In this document: positions 62,522 to 64,000 of the stretch, piece by piece
Position numbering within the stretch: the stretch's first letter is position 1
Layout: each line of letters begins with the position of its first letter
NCBI GenBank assembly: GCA_012959805.1
Contig: DUCN01000013.1
Location: forward strand, 33,593-97,592
Reading direction: 5' to 3'
From: Myxococcales bacterium
Lineage (GTDB): Bacteria > Myxococcota_A > UBA9160 > UBA4427
DNA: 64,000 nt
Position numbers and translations under genes: made by a program
The notes under the pieces: generated by a model
The model's database searches: none
Told to the model about the DNA's origin: nothing
Seen by the model: only the letters and a program-made list of their open reading frames with translations

Positions 62522-62543
62522 AAACAATCTTGAATGAATGTAT
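62522..62543. promoter_or_regulatory. Predicted regulon operator, site 8
   Basis: AAACAATC, spacer TTGAAT, GAATGTAT; 18 of 22 consensus matches. It lies about 74 bases upstream of the TonB receptor start. Confidence 0.7.
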
Positions 62544-62616
62544 CAAAGCCATTTGTGAAATGGCTACTGACTACTCAGATTTGGCTTGGATAGAAGCGTT
62601 GAGAGGAGATCCCTTT

Positions 62617-64000
62617 ATGTATTTCCGAGGAAGGCCTGCTCAGAAGAAGCAGGGCGCTCACGCGGAATCGTCGTACGTCGGATGGCTTGTGTTCTGTGTC
62701 GCCGTCACATTCCTCTCGGCCGCTCCTGTCATTCGTGCGGAGGAGACGACCGCAGAGGTCGAATCCGAGCTGGCCTCTGCCGATCCGGCAGAGATCGAGG
62801 AATCCACTGAACTGGATCCAGCCGAGGCGAACGAGATTGCCGAGGATTCGGAAACGATCGAGGGTGCGGTGTCACCCGATCGGGATCGAATCGTCGTGAC
62901 CGCGCGCAAGCGGAACGAATTTCTCCAGGTCATCCCGCTGTCGGTGACGGCCTTCGATCAGACGCGGCTGGAAGACATGGGCGCTGTTGAGTTTCACGAC
63001 TACGCGAGACAGGTTCCCGGTCTTTCCTTTGTCGACCGGGGGGCCGGTCGAAACGACATTCACATCCGCGGCATCTCACCCCTCGTCGGCGCATCCGCAG
63101 TTGGAATTTATATCGATGGTATTTCCGCGGCATCCAACTCAAACAATCCCGATCTGAACCTCTACGACATCAAGACCGTGCAGGTTCTGCGCGGTCCACA
63201 GGGAACGCTCTATGGAGAGGGGGCGCTAGGCGGGGCAATTCTCATCGAGACCAACGCCCCGGATCTGAGTGAGCGGGCCTTCGACATCGACACTCGGTAT
63301 TTGAACCAGGGTCGAGCGACGTCGTCCAATCGCCATGGCTATGTGGTCAACGCGATGGTCAATATCCCACTTGTCGAAGATCGACTGGGCCTTCGGGTGG
63401 TCGCCGGCGTAAAGGATCGGCCCGGCTTCATCGATTGGATCGAGACGACGAATGAAGCCGTACCGATCCGGACGCATCACGATCAGAACTATGAGGAGAG
63501 TTGGAATGCGCGCGTCGCATTGCGTTTCAATGCGACCGAAGATCTCACCGTGACCGCCCGATACACCCATCAGGACCTCGAATTCGGAAATGACAATTCG
63601 ATCGGCAATGGCAGTTTCGGAAAATATGTATTTGCATCCCCGATCGCGCAGCCCGGAGAAGATACGATCGATCAGGTGTCACTCGATATCGATTGGCACT
63701 TTCCGTGGTTTACATTGAATTGGGTCACCGGCCTGCACGACCGCGGGCAGGAGTTTCTTGTGAACGCGAGTCTTGGCCAGCACGGTGTCCTCGGCGATCG
63801 AAGAGGCGGGCGATGCGGACCGCTCGAGTTCGGGCTCGACGGGGAGGGGACGACGATTTCCACCGAGGCTCGCCTCTCGAATGTGACGGATACCCGGTTT
63901 GGTGCCTTGGATTGGGTGGCGGGCGTGTACTACAAGGATCAGAGTCAGAAGAATAGTGGCGAACAGGTCATTCGAGACTGTGACTCCTTTCTGGGTTTCA
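62617..64000 (+). CDS. TonB-dependent outer-membrane receptor (N-terminal part, runs off the window)
   Basis: At least 461 residues are open from ATG 62617 (GAGAGGAG eight bases upstream) to the window end. A basic N-region and hydrophobic stretch (~22-42) make a signal peptide. Residues ~43-85 form an unusual acidic, Glu/Ala/Asp-rich linker before the TonB-box-like IVVTARKR. The plug domain follows (RNDIHIRGIS, GIYIDGISA, VQVLRGPQGTLYGEGALGGA), then beta-barrel strands. It would import a large or scarce substrate across the outer membrane. Operator 8 lies just upstream. The C-terminal barrel is outside the window. Confidence 0.93.
   Translation, partial: MYFRGRPAQKKQGAHAESSYVGWLVFCVAVTFLSAAPVIRAEETTAEVESELASADPAEIEESTELDPAEANEIAEDSETIEGAVSPDRDRIVVTARKRNEFLQVIPLSVTAFDQTRLEDMGAVEFHDYARQVPGLSFVDRGAGRNDIHIRGISPLVGASAVGIYIDGISAASNSNNPDLNLYDIKTVQVLRGPQGTLYGEGALGGAILIETNAPDLSERAFDIDTRYLNQGRATSSNRHGYVVNAMVNIPLVEDRLGLRVVAGVKDRPGFIDWIETTNEAVPIRTHHDQNYEESWNARVALRFNATEDLTVTARYTHQDLEFGNDNSIGNGSFGKYVFASPIAQPGEDTIDQVSLDIDWHFPWFTLNWVTGLHDRGQEFLVNASLGQHGVLGDRRGGRCGPLEFGLDGEGTTISTEARLSNVTDTRFGALDWVAGVYYKDQSQKNSGEQVIRDCDSFLGF

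Overview
The window is GC-rich bacterial chromosome (about 60 % G+C by eye) from a Gram-negative heterotroph. It carries a TonB-dependent receptor, RsmJ and RsmE rRNA methyltransferases and the LarB/LarC cofactor genes. It also has an F420-type luciferase-like oxidoreductase, a Baeyer-Villiger monooxygenase, several crotonases, and many serine hydrolases of the beta-lactamase fold. This mix fits an uncultured deltaproteobacterial, myxobacterial or Binatota-like lineage, but the sequence alone does not fix the taxon. ATGA/GTGA gene overlaps are frequent, and GTG/TTG starts are common.

Layout. 0-12 kb is mostly housekeeping: the larB tail, larC, an esterase, an overlapping rsmJ-rsmE-ilvA operon, a decayed sigma-factor/SRPBCC locus, an acyltransferase, DoxX and a type-2 ileS. 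11.4-24 kb is a degradative block: crotonase, Zn-alcohol dehydrogenase, SDR, ABM monooxygenase, HapE-like Baeyer-Villiger monooxygenase, KstD-like flavoprotein, an enoyl-CoA hydratase/F420-type LLM/TauD operon, PhyH dioxygenase and a serine hydrolase. 24-27.4 kb holds membrane and lipid enzymes and a decayed serine hydrolase, after a clear bidirectional terminator at 24.1 kb.

27.4-64 kb is the most interesting part. It encodes peptidases and amidohydrolases (S9, M19, DUF885, DUF2817, a broken M28-like enzyme, S41, C45 Ntn-hydrolase, amidohydrolase, asparaginase). With them are several beta-lactamase-fold hydrolases and amino-acid enzymes: two DAO-type flavoproteins, a broken Leu/Glu dehydrogenase, a class III aminotransferase, MmsA and a Thr/Ser dehydratase. 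There are also a split transketolase, an acyl-CoA ligase, a GPH-type transporter, a TetR regulator and a TonB receptor. Eight intergenic positions spread over 35 kb carry variants of one 22-bp interrupted palindrome: half-sites ATACATTC and GAATGTAT around a six-base spacer close to ACGAAT. Nearly every site lies just upstream of one of these catabolic genes. I infer a single dispersed regulon, most simply controlled by the TetR protein at 55.8-56.4 kb, for uptake and breakdown of an amide- or peptide-like substrate that yields beta- and/or D-amino acids.

The window is unusually rich in broken genes. In-frame stops, frameshifts, internal deletions or lost catalytic residues affect a sigma factor, a carboxymuconolactone-decarboxylase-like gene, a beta-lactamase-fold enzyme, a leucine-type dehydrogenase, an M28-like enzyme, a crotonase and an SDR. 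Two IS66 remnants (35.5 and 49.6 kb) bracket a 14-kb part of the regulon. No tRNA, rRNA or CRISPR array was seen.
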